DNA of 64,000 nucleotides, from contig NZ_FOHX01000005.1 of assembly GCF_900111685.1 (NCBI RefSeq), positions 124,001-188,000 of the forward strand, given 5' to 3'. This document shows positions 53,244 through 62,332 of the stretch, piece by piece. Both the position numbers and the translations under genes were made by a program. Each line of letters opens with the position of its first letter. The first letter of the stretch is position 1. The notes beneath the pieces are model-generated. The model did no database searches. It was not told the origin of the DNA and was given only the letters and a program-made list of their open reading frames with translations. The stretch is from Nonomuraea wenchangensis (lineage in GTDB: Bacteria; Actinomycetota; Actinomycetes; Streptosporangiales; Streptosporangiaceae).

Positions 53244-54893
53244 ATGGAGCCCCCAGTCCGTCTCGCCAGCACCGGCACCATCATTCACGGTGTCTCCGTG
53301 GGGGAGGTGCTGGGCGTGTCGACCCTCGCGGAGGCCAGGCTCATCGCGGGGGAGAGCGGGCTCGGCCGCATCGTGCAGCGGCTCAACGTCATGGAGGTCC
53401 CCGACATCCTGGCCTGGGTGAAGCCGCACGAGCTGCTGCTGACCACCGGCTACCCGCTGCGCAACACCCCGCAGTCGCTCGGCCGGCTGGTCGCCGACCT
53501 CGACGAGCGCGGCCTCGCCGCCCTGGCGATCAAGCTCGGCAGGTATGTCGACGAGCTGCCCGGCGACATGGTGGAGCAGGCCGACCGGCTCGGCTTCCCG
53601 CTCATCCTGCTGCCCAACGACGTGGGCTTCGACGACATCCTCAACCAGGTGCTCACCGACATACTTAACCGCCAGGCCGCCGTGCTGGCCCGCGCCGAGG
53701 AGGCGCACCGCGCCCTGGTGCAGGTCGTGCTGGCGGGCGGCGGGCTGCGCGAGGTGGCCGCCGAGGTGGCGCAGCTCCTCGACGTGTCGGTGGCGGTCGT
53801 GGACGGCGCCGGCGCCGTGCTGGCCACCGCCGGGCCCGCCGAGCACGTGGCCGCGCTGCGCGAGTCGATCTCCCACGAGGGGCCGCCGCCCGCCAGGGCC
53901 GCCCGCACGCCCGCCAAGGCCGGCCTCGCGCCCGCCAGGGCCGGGACCGCGGGGCGCGGCCGGGAGTTCGCCTCCGTGCCCGTGCTGGCCGGCGGGCACC
54001 ACCACGGCCGCATCGTCGCCTACAGCGCCTCCACCGCGATCAGGGACAGCGACGTTGGCATCCTGGAGCGGGCCGCCACCGTGGCCGCGCTCGTCGTCAC
54101 CCGCCAGGAGGCGGTCAACGCCGTCGAGAGCAAATACCGCGCCGACTTCCTGCGCGACGTGCTCACCGGCCGGGCCGGCACGGCCGAACGGATCAACGGC
54201 CGCGCGCGGGCGTTCGGATGGGACCTGTCGCGGCCGGTGACCGTGCTCGTGGCCGAGCTCGACCCCGACGGCGACGAGCGCAGCGCCCAGGACCGGCTCG
54301 TGGCCTGCTGGACGGCGGCCGTCCGGCGGCACGACCGGCGCGGCGCGGTGGCCGGGTTCTCGCACGAGGTGGTGGCGGTGATCGACGCCGCGCTCGACGC
54401 GGCGCGGGTGGCCAAGGACGCCGCCGCGGCCTTCGCCGACCTGCCGCCCGCCACGTTCTCCACCGGCACCTCCCGGCCGAGCCCGGGGGCGGACGCGCTG
54501 CCCGAGGCGTACGCGCAGGCGCTCAAGGCGGCCCGCGTGGGCCGCCAGCTCCACGGGCCCGGCGCGGTCGCCCACTTCGACCAGCTCGGCGTCTACCGGC
54601 TGCTGTCGCTGGTCAACGACACCGACGAGCTGCACGCGTTCGTCCGCGAGACGCTCGGCCCGCTGGCCGCCGACGACGACGCCGAGAACGCCGACCTGCG
54701 CCGCACCCTCCACGTGCTGCTGGAGACCAACCTCAACGTGGCCGAGACCGCGCGCCGGCTGCACTTCCACTACAACACGCTGCGCTACCGCATCGGCAAG
54801 CTGGAGCGGATGCTCGGCAACTTCACCGACGACCCGCATCTGCGGCTCAACCTGACCCTGGCCCTGCACGTGCTGCGCATGAGAGGTATCTAG
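53244..54893 (+). CDS. pucR: PucR-family transcriptional regulator
   Basis: 549 residues. N-terminal PucR domain (VSVGEVLGVSTLAEARLIAG, LLLTTGYPLRNTPQSLGRLV), a middle GAF/GGDEF-like region, and a C-terminal HTH_30 (LLETNLNVAETARRLHFHYNTLRYRIGKLERM). PucR controls purine degradation in Bacillus; here it divides the all and xdh blocks, supporting the same role. An Ala/Pro-rich insertion (about 215-230) is unusual. Its TAG stop is part of the next gene's -10 box. Confidence 0.9.
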   Translation: MEPPVRLASTGTIIHGVSVGEVLGVSTLAEARLIAGESGLGRIVQRLNVMEVPDILAWVKPHELLLTTGYPLRNTPQSLGRLVADLDERGLAALAIKLGRYVDELPGDMVEQADRLGFPLILLPNDVGFDDILNQVLTDILNRQAAVLARAEEAHRALVQVVLAGGGLREVAAEVAQLLDVSVAVVDGAGAVLATAGPAEHVAALRESISHEGPPPARAARTPAKAGLAPARAGTAGRGREFASVPVLAGGHHHGRIVAYSASTAIRDSDVGILERAATVAALVVTRQEAVNAVESKYRADFLRDVLTGRAGTAERINGRARAFGWDLSRPVTVLVAELDPDGDERSAQDRLVACWTAAVRRHDRRGAVAGFSHEVVAVIDAALDAARVAKDAAAAFADLPPATFSTGTSRPSPGADALPEAYAQALKAARVGRQLHGPGAVAHFDQLGVYRLLSLVNDTDELHAFVRETLGPLAADDDAENADLRRTLHVLLETNLNVAETARRLHFHYNTLRYRIGKLERMLGNFTDDPHLRLNLTLALHVLRMRGI

Positions 54894-54896
54894 GCT
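54891..54896 (+). promoter_or_regulatory. -10 box formed by pucR stop codon
   Basis: TAGGCT; its TAG is the pucR stop codon, and it ends 7 nt before GTG 54904. Confidence 0.5.
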
Positions 54897-54903
54897 TGTC
54901 CCC

Positions 54904-55113
54904 GTGGACCTCGACTTCGAACTGCGCTCCGACTTCATCCCGCTCTGCGACCTGCTGAAGTACTGCGGCGTCACCGAGACCGGCGGCATGGCCAAGCACC
55001 TCATCGCCGAGGGCCTCGTCCTCGTGGACGGGGAGGTGGAGCTGCGCAAGACCGCCAAGATCCGGGCCGGCCAGGTCGTGAGCGGTGACGGATTCTCCAT
55101 TCACGTCGCCTAG
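54904..55113 (+). CDS. small S4-domain RNA-binding protein
   Basis: 69 residues from GTG 54904. YbcJ/S4-like domain: IPLCDLLKYCGVTETGGMAKHLIAEGLVLVDGEVE, RKTAKIRAGQVVS. Probably binds RNA. It seems unrelated to purine breakdown and may simply sit in the locus. Leaderless by the TAGGCT box. Confidence 0.82.
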   Translation: MDLDFELRSDFIPLCDLLKYCGVTETGGMAKHLIAEGLVLVDGEVELRKTAKIRAGQVVSGDGFSIHVA

Positions 55114-55253
55114 ATCGGCATGTGCGCGAGGATCCCACTGGTGGGCCGCGCAGATTTGGCAGATCATGCCCGTGTAGGACTACCGGGGCGGGCCTAATGT
55201 GCCCGCAACGGTAAACGGGTCGCCGGCAAGGCCCAGCGCAAAAAGGGGCGCTC

Positions 55254-56675
55254 ATGGTTTGGGGATGGACCAGACACGGTGACGGCAAGCATCTGGCGCC
55301 CGGCGAGGTGGTCAGGCCCGACGAGCGGCTGAGCTGGCCGAGGACGGTCGGGATCGGCGCGCAGCACGTGATCGCGATGTTCGGCGCGACGTTCGTCTTC
55401 CCCCTCGTCATGGGGCTGGACCCGAACATCGCGGTGATGATGTCGGGCGTGGCGACGATCCTGTTCCTGCTGATCGTCAAGGGCAAGGTGCCCAGCTACC
55501 TCGGCACCAGCGCCTCGTTCGTGGGCGGCGTGCTCGCCATCCGCGCGGTCGCCGGCGGCGACACCGCGGGCGCGGACGCCGTCGTGACCGGCGCGATCCT
55601 GATCGTCGGCCTCGTGCTGGCGCTCATCGGGGTCGCCATCCACTTCCTCGGCGTGCAGATCATCCACCGGGTGTTCCCGCCCGTCGTCACGGGCGCGGTC
55701 GTCATGCTCATCGGGTTCGGGCTGGCCTACGTGGTCGCCGACGTCTACTGGCCCCAGGACCACTGGGTGGCGCTGCTCACGATGCTCATCACGTTCGTGA
55801 TGATCGTGGCCTTCAAGGGCTTCATCGGGCGGATCGGGGTGCTGGTCGGGCTGGTCGCCGGGTTCGTGCTGTCGTGGGTGCTCGACCGCCTGGCCGGGCC
55901 GATCACCTCCGTACTGCCAGGTATGAACCTGCGCGACGCGGCGGGGAACGCGTGCGCCCCCGAGGGGCCCTACTGCCTGGCCACGGCCTTTCCGCACGAC
56001 CGGGTGAGCTTCGACAACGTCGCCAAGGCCGACTGGTTCGGGCTGCCGAACTTCCACGGGCCGGACTTCCGCTTCTCGGCGGTGCTGCTGGTGCTGCCCG
56101 CGGTCATCGCGCTCGTCGCGGAGAACGTCGGGCACGTCAAGGCCGTCGGCGAGATGACCGGGACGGACGTCGACCCCTACGTCGGCCGCGCGGTCGCCGC
56201 CGACGGCGTCGCCACCGTGGTCGCCAGCGCGGTCGGCGGCTCGCCCACCACCACCTACGCCGAGAACATCGGCGTCATGGCCGCCACCAAGGTCTACTCG
56301 ACCGCCGCCTACTACGTCGCGGCCGTGATCGCGATCCTGTTCGGGCTGTGCCCCAAGTTCGGGCAGCTCGTCGCGGCCACGCCGGGCGGCGTGCTCGGCG
56401 GCGTCACCGTCATCCTCTACGGCATGATCGGCCTGCTCGGCGCGAAGATCTGGATCGAGAACCGGGTGGACTTCGCCGACCCGGTCAACATGGTGCCGAC
56501 CGGCGCCGGCATCATCCTCGCCATCGGGCCGGTCACCCACTTCGTCGGCGGCGACCTCACCCTGGAGGGCATCGCGCTCGGCACCATCGTCGTGCTCGGC
56601 GGCTACCACCTGCTGCGGGCCATCGCCGGGCGGCCGCTCGAACCGGCCCCGCCGGTGGGAAGCGAGGCCGGATGA
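55254..56675 (+). CDS. uracil/xanthine (NCS2) permease
   Basis: 473 residues; AAGGGG ribosome-binding site. NCS2/NAT family: GAQHVIAMFGATFVFP (QH motif), AENVGHVKAVGEM (conserved Glu) and GGSPTTTYAENIGVMAATKV. Fourteen membrane segments expected. Imports uracil or xanthine by proton symport; coupling to xdh genes favours xanthine/hypoxanthine. Overlaps the next gene as ATGA. The 140-bp leader 55114-55253 holds a TAATGT box. Confidence 0.9.
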   Translation: MVWGWTRHGDGKHLAPGEVVRPDERLSWPRTVGIGAQHVIAMFGATFVFPLVMGLDPNIAVMMSGVATILFLLIVKGKVPSYLGTSASFVGGVLAIRAVAGGDTAGADAVVTGAILIVGLVLALIGVAIHFLGVQIIHRVFPPVVTGAVVMLIGFGLAYVVADVYWPQDHWVALLTMLITFVMIVAFKGFIGRIGVLVGLVAGFVLSWVLDRLAGPITSVLPGMNLRDAAGNACAPEGPYCLATAFPHDRVSFDNVAKADWFGLPNFHGPDFRFSAVLLVLPAVIALVAENVGHVKAVGEMTGTDVDPYVGRAVAADGVATVVASAVGGSPTTTYAENIGVMAATKVYSTAAYYVAAVIAILFGLCPKFGQLVAATPGGVLGGVTVILYGMIGLLGAKIWIENRVDFADPVNMVPTGAGIILAIGPVTHFVGGDLTLEGIALGTIVVLGGYHLLRAIAGRPLEPAPPVGSEAG

Positions 56676-57520
56676 AGCCGCCGCCGTTCACCTACCACGC
56701 CCCGCGCGACCTCGCGACGGCGCTCCGCACCCTGCAAGAGGTCGGGGCCGGAGGCGCGGGGGGCAAGGTGCTGGCCGGCGGGCAGAGCCTCATCCCCATG
56801 CTCAACATGCGCCTGGTCGCGCCCGCCCACCTGGTGGACATCAACCGGGTGGCCGGGCTCGGCGGCATCGGGCGCGAGCCGGGCGGCGTACGCGTCGGTG
56901 CGCTGGCCCGGCACGCGGAGGCCGAGCGCTCCGGCGCGCACCCGCTGCTCACCCGGGCGCTCAAACTGGTCGCCCACCCGGTGATCCGTAACCGCGGCAC
57001 CGTGGTGGGCAGCCTCGTCCACGCCGACCCGGCCGCCGAGCTGCCCGCCGTGCTGGCGGTGCTCGGCGGGTCCGTACGGGTGGCCCGCTGGCAGGACGGC
57101 GCCGCCGTGGAGCGTGACATCCCGGCCGCGGCCTTCTTCACCGGCCCGATGGAATCGGCCGTGCTGCCGGGCGAGCTGGCCGTGTCGGCCTGGTTCCCGA
57201 GCCTCGCGCCGGGCGCGGGCTGCGCCTTCGTCGAGGTGTCCCGCCGGCACGGCGACTACGCGCTCGCCGGGGTGTGCGCCGTCGTCGGCCCGGCCGGCGC
57301 CGCCCGGGTGGCCTGCGTCGGCGTCGGCCCCGTCCCCGTCGTGGTGGACGTGAGCGCCCACGCCCCCGACTGGGCGGCGGCGGCGCGGGCGGTGCGTGAG
57401 GAGACCGAACCCGACGACGACATCCACGCCACGGCCGCCTACCGCCGCCACCTCGTGGGGGTGCTGGCCGAGCGGGCCCTGCGCGAGGCCGCACAGGAGG
57501 CGGAGAACCGTGGAGCATGA
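56672..57520 (+). CDS. xanthine dehydrogenase family FAD subunit
   Basis: 282 residues from ATG 56672 (ATGA overlap). FAD-binding signature VLAGGQSLIPMLNMRLVAPAHLVDINRV, then GTVVGSLVHADPAAELPAV (which normally begins GGSxAHADPAAE) and the CO-dehydrogenase-like C-terminal domain. Part of a three-subunit molybdo-iron-sulfur-flavoprotein. Transfers electrons from the FeS clusters to the acceptor. Confidence 0.9.
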   Translation: MKPPPFTYHAPRDLATALRTLQEVGAGGAGGKVLAGGQSLIPMLNMRLVAPAHLVDINRVAGLGGIGREPGGVRVGALARHAEAERSGAHPLLTRALKLVAHPVIRNRGTVVGSLVHADPAAELPAVLAVLGGSVRVARWQDGAAVERDIPAAAFFTGPMESAVLPGELAVSAWFPSLAPGAGCAFVEVSRRHGDYALAGVCAVVGPAGAARVACVGVGPVPVVVDVSAHAPDWAAAARAVREETEPDDDIHATAAYRRHLVGVLAERALREAAQEAENRGA

Positions 57521-57986
57521 GATCACGCTGGTGGTGAACGGCGCCGCCCGGCGGGTGCGCGTCCCGGCCAGGCGGCTGCTGTCCGACTGCCTGCGCCACG
57601 ACCTCGGGCTGACCGGCACCCACGTCGGCTGCGAGCACGGCGTCTGCGGCTGCTGCACGGTGCTGCTCGACGGCGAGCCGGTGCGCTCGTGCCTGACGTT
57701 CGCCGTCACCGTGGACGGCCGCGAGATCACCACCGTCGAGGGGCTGGCCGGGCCGGACGGGCTGTCGCCGGTGCAGCGGGCCTTCGCCGAGTGCCACGGC
57801 CTGCAGTGCGGCTTCTGCACCCCCGGCTTCCTGTGCACGGTGACCGCGTTCCTGGAGGCGAACCCCGTCCCCACGGAGGAGGAGGTGCTGGAGGGCATCT
57901 CCGGCAACCTGTGCCGCTGCACCGGCTACCAGAACATCGTCAAGGCCGTCCACCGGGCCGCCGAGCTGATGGCGGAGGAAGCATGA
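57510..57986 (+). CDS. xanthine dehydrogenase family [2Fe-2S] subunit
   Basis: 158 residues from GTG 57510. Plant-type 2Fe-2S site GCEHGVCGCCTVLLDG and alpha-helical 2Fe-2S site CGFCTPGFLCTV with GNLCRCTGYQNIVKAV. Both clusters complete. Overlaps its neighbours on both sides. Confidence 0.93.
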   Translation: MEHEITLVVNGAARRVRVPARRLLSDCLRHDLGLTGTHVGCEHGVCGCCTVLLDGEPVRSCLTFAVTVDGREITTVEGLAGPDGLSPVQRAFAECHGLQCGFCTPGFLCTVTAFLEANPVPTEEEVLEGISGNLCRCTGYQNIVKAVHRAAELMAEEA

Positions 57987-60334
57987 CGACGAAGCTGTTC
58001 GGGGAGCCGGTCCAGCGGCGCGAGGACCCGCGGCTGCTGACCGGAGGTGGCCGCTACCTCGACGACCTCGGCCCCGACGCGCTCGCCGCCGCGTTCGTCC
58101 GCGCCCCGCACGCGCACGCCCGCATCCGCGACATCGACGTCGGCCCGGCGCTCGACGTCGAGGGCCTGGTCGCCATCTACACGTGGGAGGACCTGCCCGA
58201 ACGGGTCGGCCGGCCGCTGCCGCTGCTCATCCCGCACCCGGCGCTCACCCACGGCCGCACCGCCTACCCGCTGGCCAGGGACGTCGTCAGGCACGTGGGC
58301 GAGCCGGTGGTCATGGTGGTGGCCGCCGACCGCTACGCCGCCGAGGACGCCTGCGCGCTCATCGAGGTCGACTACGAGGTGCTGAAGCCGGTCGTCGGCC
58401 TGGAGGAGGCGGTGCAGGGGGCGGCGCTCGTCCACGAGGACGTGCCGGGCAACGTCGGCGCGCACCTCGTCCAGGAGGTGCCCGGCGCGGACGGGCGCGG
58501 CGCCCGCGAGGCCATCGAGACCGCGCCGCACACGCTCGCCTTCCGGCTCGACATCGAGCGCAGCGCCAGCATGCCGCTGGAGGGCCGCGGCGTCCACGCC
58601 CGCTGGGACGGCCGCGACCTGCGCGTCCACTCCAGCACCCAGACCTCCACCAGCGTGCGCATGGCGGTCGCCGCCGCGCTCGGCCTGCCGCTGCCGCGGG
58701 TCGAGGTCATCGCGCCGGACGTCGGCGGCGGCTTCGGCGTCAAGATCGTGCACCCGTGGCCGGAGGAGATCCTCGTGCCGTGGGCGGCCATGACGCTCGG
58801 CCGCGAGATCAAGTGGACGGAGGACCGCAGGGAGCACTTCATCTCCTCCGCGCACGAACGCGGCCAGGTGCAGTACGTGCGCGTCGGCTTCGACGACGAC
58901 GGGCGCGTGCTCGGGCTGGACGTGACGATCCTGCACGACCACGGCGCCTACACCCCCTACGGGATCATCGTCCCGATCGTCACCTCGACGCAGCTGCTCG
59001 GGCCCTACAAGATCGGGGCCTACCGGGTCGAGTTCAGCGCCGTCTACACCAACACCGTGCAGGTCACGCCCTACCGGGGAGCGGGCCGCCCGCAGGGCGT
59101 GTTCTGCATGGAGCGCACCATGGACAAGATCGCCCGCCACCTGGGGCGCGACCGCGCCGAGGTGCGCGCGGCCAACTTCATCGGCCCCGGCGAGTTCCCC
59201 TACGACCAGGGGATGACCTTCCAGGACGGCCGGCCGCTCATCTACGACAGCGGCGACTACCCCGAGATGCTGCGCCTGCTGAAGGAGCTCATCGGCTGGG
59301 ACTCCTTCGAGCGCGCGCCGGGGCGCGGCATCGGCATCGGCTGCTACGTCGAGGGCACGGGCGTGGGGCCGTACGAGGGCGGGCACGTGCAGATCACCTC
59401 CGACGGGCGGGTGCACGTCTCCACCGGGCTCACCTCGCAGGGGCAGGGCCACGAGACGGTCTTCGCCCAGATCGCCGCGAGCGAGCTGGGCGTGCCCATC
59501 GAGCGGATCAGCGTGGTCACCGGCGACACCCGCAGGTTCGGCTACGCGGTCGGCACCTTCGCCTCCCGCGCCGCCGTCGTCAGCGGCAGCGCGATCGCGC
59601 TCGCCTGCCGCAAGGTGCGCGAGAAGGCGCTGCGCATCGCCGCCGACGCGCTGGAGGCCGACCCGGCCGACCTGGAGATCACCGACGGGATCGTGCACGT
59701 GGCCGGTGCGCCGAACGCGGCCGTCCCCCTGTCCACGGTGGCCGTGCTGGCCAACCCGCTGCGCTACGCCTTCGACGAGGAGACCGCCAGGGCCACCCAG
59801 TTCGCCGGGGCCGCCGCGCCCGACCGGCCGCCGGTCGCCGAGGGCGAGGAGCCGGGGCTGGAGGGGCGCGACTACTACTCGCCGATCCGGTCCACGTTCG
59901 CGGCCGGGATGCACGCCGCGATCGTCGAGACCGACCCCGACACCGCAGAGATCCGCGTGCTGCGCTACGCCGTGGTGCACGACTGCGGGAGGCTCATCAA
60001 CCCCATGATCGTGGAGGGGCAGATCCACGGGGGAGTGGCGCAGGGCATCGGGGGCGCGCTCTACGAGCGGATGGCGTACGACCCGCACGGGCAGCTCGTC
60101 AACGCCTCCTTCATGGACTTCCTCATGCCGTACGCGACCGAGGTGCCGCACGTCGAGACCGCCCACCTGGAGACGCCGTCGCCGCTCAACCCGCTCGGCG
60201 TGAAGGGGGCGGGCGAGGCGGGCGTGATCCCGGTCTCCGCCGTCATCGCCTCGGCGATCGAGGACGCCGAGGGCTTCCCCATCGACCGCATGCCCATTTC
60301 CCCCTCCGACCTGTTCCACCTGCGCACCACCTAA
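57983..60334 (+). CDS. xanthine dehydrogenase family molybdopterin subunit
   Basis: 783 residues from ATG 57983. Aldehyde-oxidase/XDH Mo-binding domain: GGGFGVK, YRGAGRPQGVFCMERTMD, GQGHETVFAQIAASELG and the catalytic Glu in KGAGEAGVIPV. Lacks the CO-dehydrogenase AYRCSFR loop. Neighbouring purine genes suggest xanthine or hypoxanthine as substrate; nicotinate- or aldehyde-type substrates cannot be excluded. The TAA stop forms part of the next -10 box. Confidence 0.9.
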   Translation: MTTKLFGEPVQRREDPRLLTGGGRYLDDLGPDALAAAFVRAPHAHARIRDIDVGPALDVEGLVAIYTWEDLPERVGRPLPLLIPHPALTHGRTAYPLARDVVRHVGEPVVMVVAADRYAAEDACALIEVDYEVLKPVVGLEEAVQGAALVHEDVPGNVGAHLVQEVPGADGRGAREAIETAPHTLAFRLDIERSASMPLEGRGVHARWDGRDLRVHSSTQTSTSVRMAVAAALGLPLPRVEVIAPDVGGGFGVKIVHPWPEEILVPWAAMTLGREIKWTEDRREHFISSAHERGQVQYVRVGFDDDGRVLGLDVTILHDHGAYTPYGIIVPIVTSTQLLGPYKIGAYRVEFSAVYTNTVQVTPYRGAGRPQGVFCMERTMDKIARHLGRDRAEVRAANFIGPGEFPYDQGMTFQDGRPLIYDSGDYPEMLRLLKELIGWDSFERAPGRGIGIGCYVEGTGVGPYEGGHVQITSDGRVHVSTGLTSQGQGHETVFAQIAASELGVPIERISVVTGDTRRFGYAVGTFASRAAVVSGSAIALACRKVREKALRIAADALEADPADLEITDGIVHVAGAPNAAVPLSTVAVLANPLRYAFDEETARATQFAGAAAPDRPPVAEGEEPGLEGRDYYSPIRSTFAAGMHAAIVETDPDTAEIRVLRYAVVHDCGRLINPMIVEGQIHGGVAQGIGGALYERMAYDPHGQLVNASFMDFLMPYATEVPHVETAHLETPSPLNPLGVKGAGEAGVIPVSAVIASAIEDAEGFPIDRMPISPSDLFHLRTT

Positions 60335-60337
60335 GAT
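60332..60337 (+). promoter_or_regulatory. -10 box formed by xdh stop codon
   Basis: TAAGAT, whose TAA is the xdh stop, ends 7 nt before ATG 60345. Confidence 0.5.
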
Positions 60338-60344
60338 CGGCGGC

Positions 60345-61361
60345 ATGCGCGCGCCTGCCTCCGGGCTCACCGTGTTCCCTGAGGTGCCGGACGACGTCCA
60401 GGTGGTGGACCTGGCGTGGAACGACCTCGCCGACGTGCCCGACCGGGTGGGGAGGCTGGCGGCGCTGGAGGAGCTGCGGCTCGACGGCAACGCCCTCACC
60501 GCCCTGCCCGACCTGTCCGGTCTCGGCGCGCTGCGGGCGCTGCATCTCGACGGCAACCGGCTTACGGCCTTCCCCTCCTGCCCGCCGGGCCTGGAGACGC
60601 TCTTCCTGTACGGCAACCGCGTCCGCGAGCTGCCTGCCCGCCTGCCGCCCGCGCTCCGCCACCTGGCCGCCGGCGCCAACGGCCTGACCGCCGTCCCCCA
60701 CGCCCTGTGGAAGCTGACCGGGCTGCGCTCGCTCAACCTGGCCGAGAACGCCCTCACGGACCTCCCTGCGGCCGTCGGCGGCCTGACCCGGCTGCGCATG
60801 CTGGACCTCGGCCACAACCGCCTCACCACGATCCCGCCCGAGCTGGGCGACCTGCCGCTCACCGACTACCTCTACCTCAGCGACAACGCCTTCACGGAGG
60901 TGCCGGCGGCCCTGGGGCGGCTGGACCGGCTCGCCTACCTCAACCTCACCGACAACCGGCTGAGCCACCTCCCTGACGCGCTCGGGGACCTGGCCGCGCT
61001 GGTGGAGCTGCGCCTCTACCGCAACCGGCTGGAGGCGCTGCCGGAGTCGTTCGGCCGGCTGACCCGGCTGCGCGAGCTGCACCTGCAGGGCAACCGGCTC
61101 ACCCACCTGCCCTCGGCCCTCGCCGCCTGCGCGGAGCTGCGCGTGCTCGACCTGCGCGGCAACCACCTCCGCGCGCTGCCTGACGTCCTGCCGCCCCGGC
61201 TCACCCATCTCGACCTGCGCGCCAACCGGCTGCGGGAGCTGCCCGCCGGCCTCGCCCGGCTGACCGCGCTGGAGAAGCTGGACCTGCGCTGGAACAAGCT
61301 CGACGGCGACCCCGAGGTGCTGCGCGTCCTCGCCGGGCGCGGCTGCGTCGTCCTCCGCTGA
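60345..61361 (+). CDS. leucine-rich-repeat protein
   Basis: 338 residues, about 13 LRRs of 21-23 residues (for example LRSLNLAENALTDLPAAVGGL, LRELHLQGNRLTHLPSAL), of the bacterial 'LPxxLxxLxxLxxLxLxxN' type. No signal or membrane segment. Solenoid protein-binding surface; role unknown. Leaderless by TAAGAT. Confidence 0.85.
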   Translation: MRAPASGLTVFPEVPDDVQVVDLAWNDLADVPDRVGRLAALEELRLDGNALTALPDLSGLGALRALHLDGNRLTAFPSCPPGLETLFLYGNRVRELPARLPPALRHLAAGANGLTAVPHALWKLTGLRSLNLAENALTDLPAAVGGLTRLRMLDLGHNRLTTIPPELGDLPLTDYLYLSDNAFTEVPAALGRLDRLAYLNLTDNRLSHLPDALGDLAALVELRLYRNRLEALPESFGRLTRLRELHLQGNRLTHLPSALAACAELRVLDLRGNHLRALPDVLPPRLTHLDLRANRLRELPAGLARLTALEKLDLRWNKLDGDPEVLRVLAGRGCVVLR

Positions 61362-61371
61362 CGGAGACGCG

Positions 61372-61398
61372 CCGGTGTCCGGCTGAACCGGACCCCGG
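61372..61398 (+). terminator. hairpin after LRR gene
   Basis: GTCCGG-CTGAA-CCGGAC (61377-61393) with outer CCGG pairs, 10-30 bp after the stop. Confidence 0.45.
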
Positions 61399-61418
61399 AT
61401 CCCTGCGTACCTCCGCAC

Positions 61419-61850
61419 ATGACGACATTTCCATGTCTGGCCGCTTTCGCGCTGCTGGCCGGACTGGTCGCCGGATGCTCCTCCTCAGGGGGCTGGGGCG
61501 GCTACGTCGCAGCGGGCAACGACCAGCAGCAACAGGTGAACGCCGCCCCTCTCTCCGTCGAACAGCTCTCCGCCAAGGTGGGCTGCACGCCGAAGATGCA
61601 GGTCGACAGCGAGGAGATCCGCACCGGCCACTGCAAGACCGAGGCCGGCGAGTTCTTCGTCAACACCTTCAAGTCCGAGAAGCTGAAGGACCAGTGGATG
61701 GACCAGGCGCCGGAGTACAACCCGCACCTGGTCGGCCCGCGCTGGACCGTGCTCGGCCCGCTGGAGGTGCTGGAGCAGCTCAAGTCCCCGCTCGACGGGG
61801 ACCTGCACCTCATGGACCACCGGGTCTCGCAGACGCCGTCCCCGAAGTAG
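61419..61850 (+). CDS. lipoprotein, first of tandem pair
   Basis: 143 residues. Lipobox LVAGC after a short hydrophobic signal; mature domain LSVEQLSAKVGCTPKMQVDSEEIRTGHCKTEAGEFFVNTF with two Cys likely disulfide-bonded, then APEYNPHLVGPRWTVLGP. Resembles small actinobacterial lipoproteins of unknown function. Confidence 0.75.
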   Translation: MTTFPCLAAFALLAGLVAGCSSSGGWGGYVAAGNDQQQQVNAAPLSVEQLSAKVGCTPKMQVDSEEIRTGHCKTEAGEFFVNTFKSEKLKDQWMDQAPEYNPHLVGPRWTVLGPLEVLEQLKSPLDGDLHLMDHRVSQTPSPK

Positions 61851-61903
61851 CCCGAACCGGTATGGGGCCGAACCGGGGCCGGAAGGGCTGCGTACCTCCG
61901 CAC

Positions 61904-62326
61904 ATGACGACATTTCCACGTCTGGCCGCCGTCGTGCTGCTGGCCGGGCTGGCCGCCGCCTGCTCCCAGGGCAGCGGGAGCGGCGGCGGTCCCGCCGGCG
62001 CGGGCGGCCGGGCCGGCGCCGCCCCTCCCTCCGTCGAGCAGCTCGCCGCCAAGGTCGGCTGCAAGCCGCGCATCCAGGTGGACGCCGCCGAGCTCCGTAC
62101 GGGCTACTGCAGGACGCCCGACGGCGAGTTCTTCGTGACCACGTTCGCGTCCCAGGCGGGCAAGGACGCCTGGATGGACGCCGCCCCCGAGTACAACCCG
62201 CACCTGGTCGGCAACCTGTGGACCGTGCTGTCCGGCCGCCAGGTGCTCGACCTGCTGCGCGAACGCCTCGGCGGCGACCTCCACCTGACCGACCACCGCA
62301 CCAAGCGGATGAAGGTGGTCGGCTGA
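61904..62326 (+). CDS. lipoprotein, second of tandem pair
   Basis: 140 residues from ATG 61904; lipobox LAAAC. The mature domain is clearly paralogous (SVEQLAAKVGCKPRIQVDAAELRTGYCRTPDGEFFVTTF, APEYNPHLVGNLWTVL). The 30 bp around both start codons are nearly identical, pointing to a tandem duplication that included the promoter end. Confidence 0.75.
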   Translation: MTTFPRLAAVVLLAGLAAACSQGSGSGGGPAGAGGRAGAAPPSVEQLAAKVGCKPRIQVDAAELRTGYCRTPDGEFFVTTFASQAGKDAWMDAAPEYNPHLVGNLWTVLSGRQVLDLLRERLGGDLHLTDHRTKRMKVVG

Positions 62327-62332
62327 GCCGCC

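Noticed and set aside
54847..55167. Minus-strand ORF beginning MICQICAAHQWDPRAHADL
   Set aside because: The CxxC start looks zinc-finger-like, but the rest runs antisense through the S4-domain gene and into pucR with shadow-like composition; no RBS or -10 found.
57926..60862. 978-residue minus-strand ORF opposite the xdh genes
   Set aside because: Arg/Gly/Val-rich antisense shadow of the molybdopterin subunit; the plus strand has complete family motifs.
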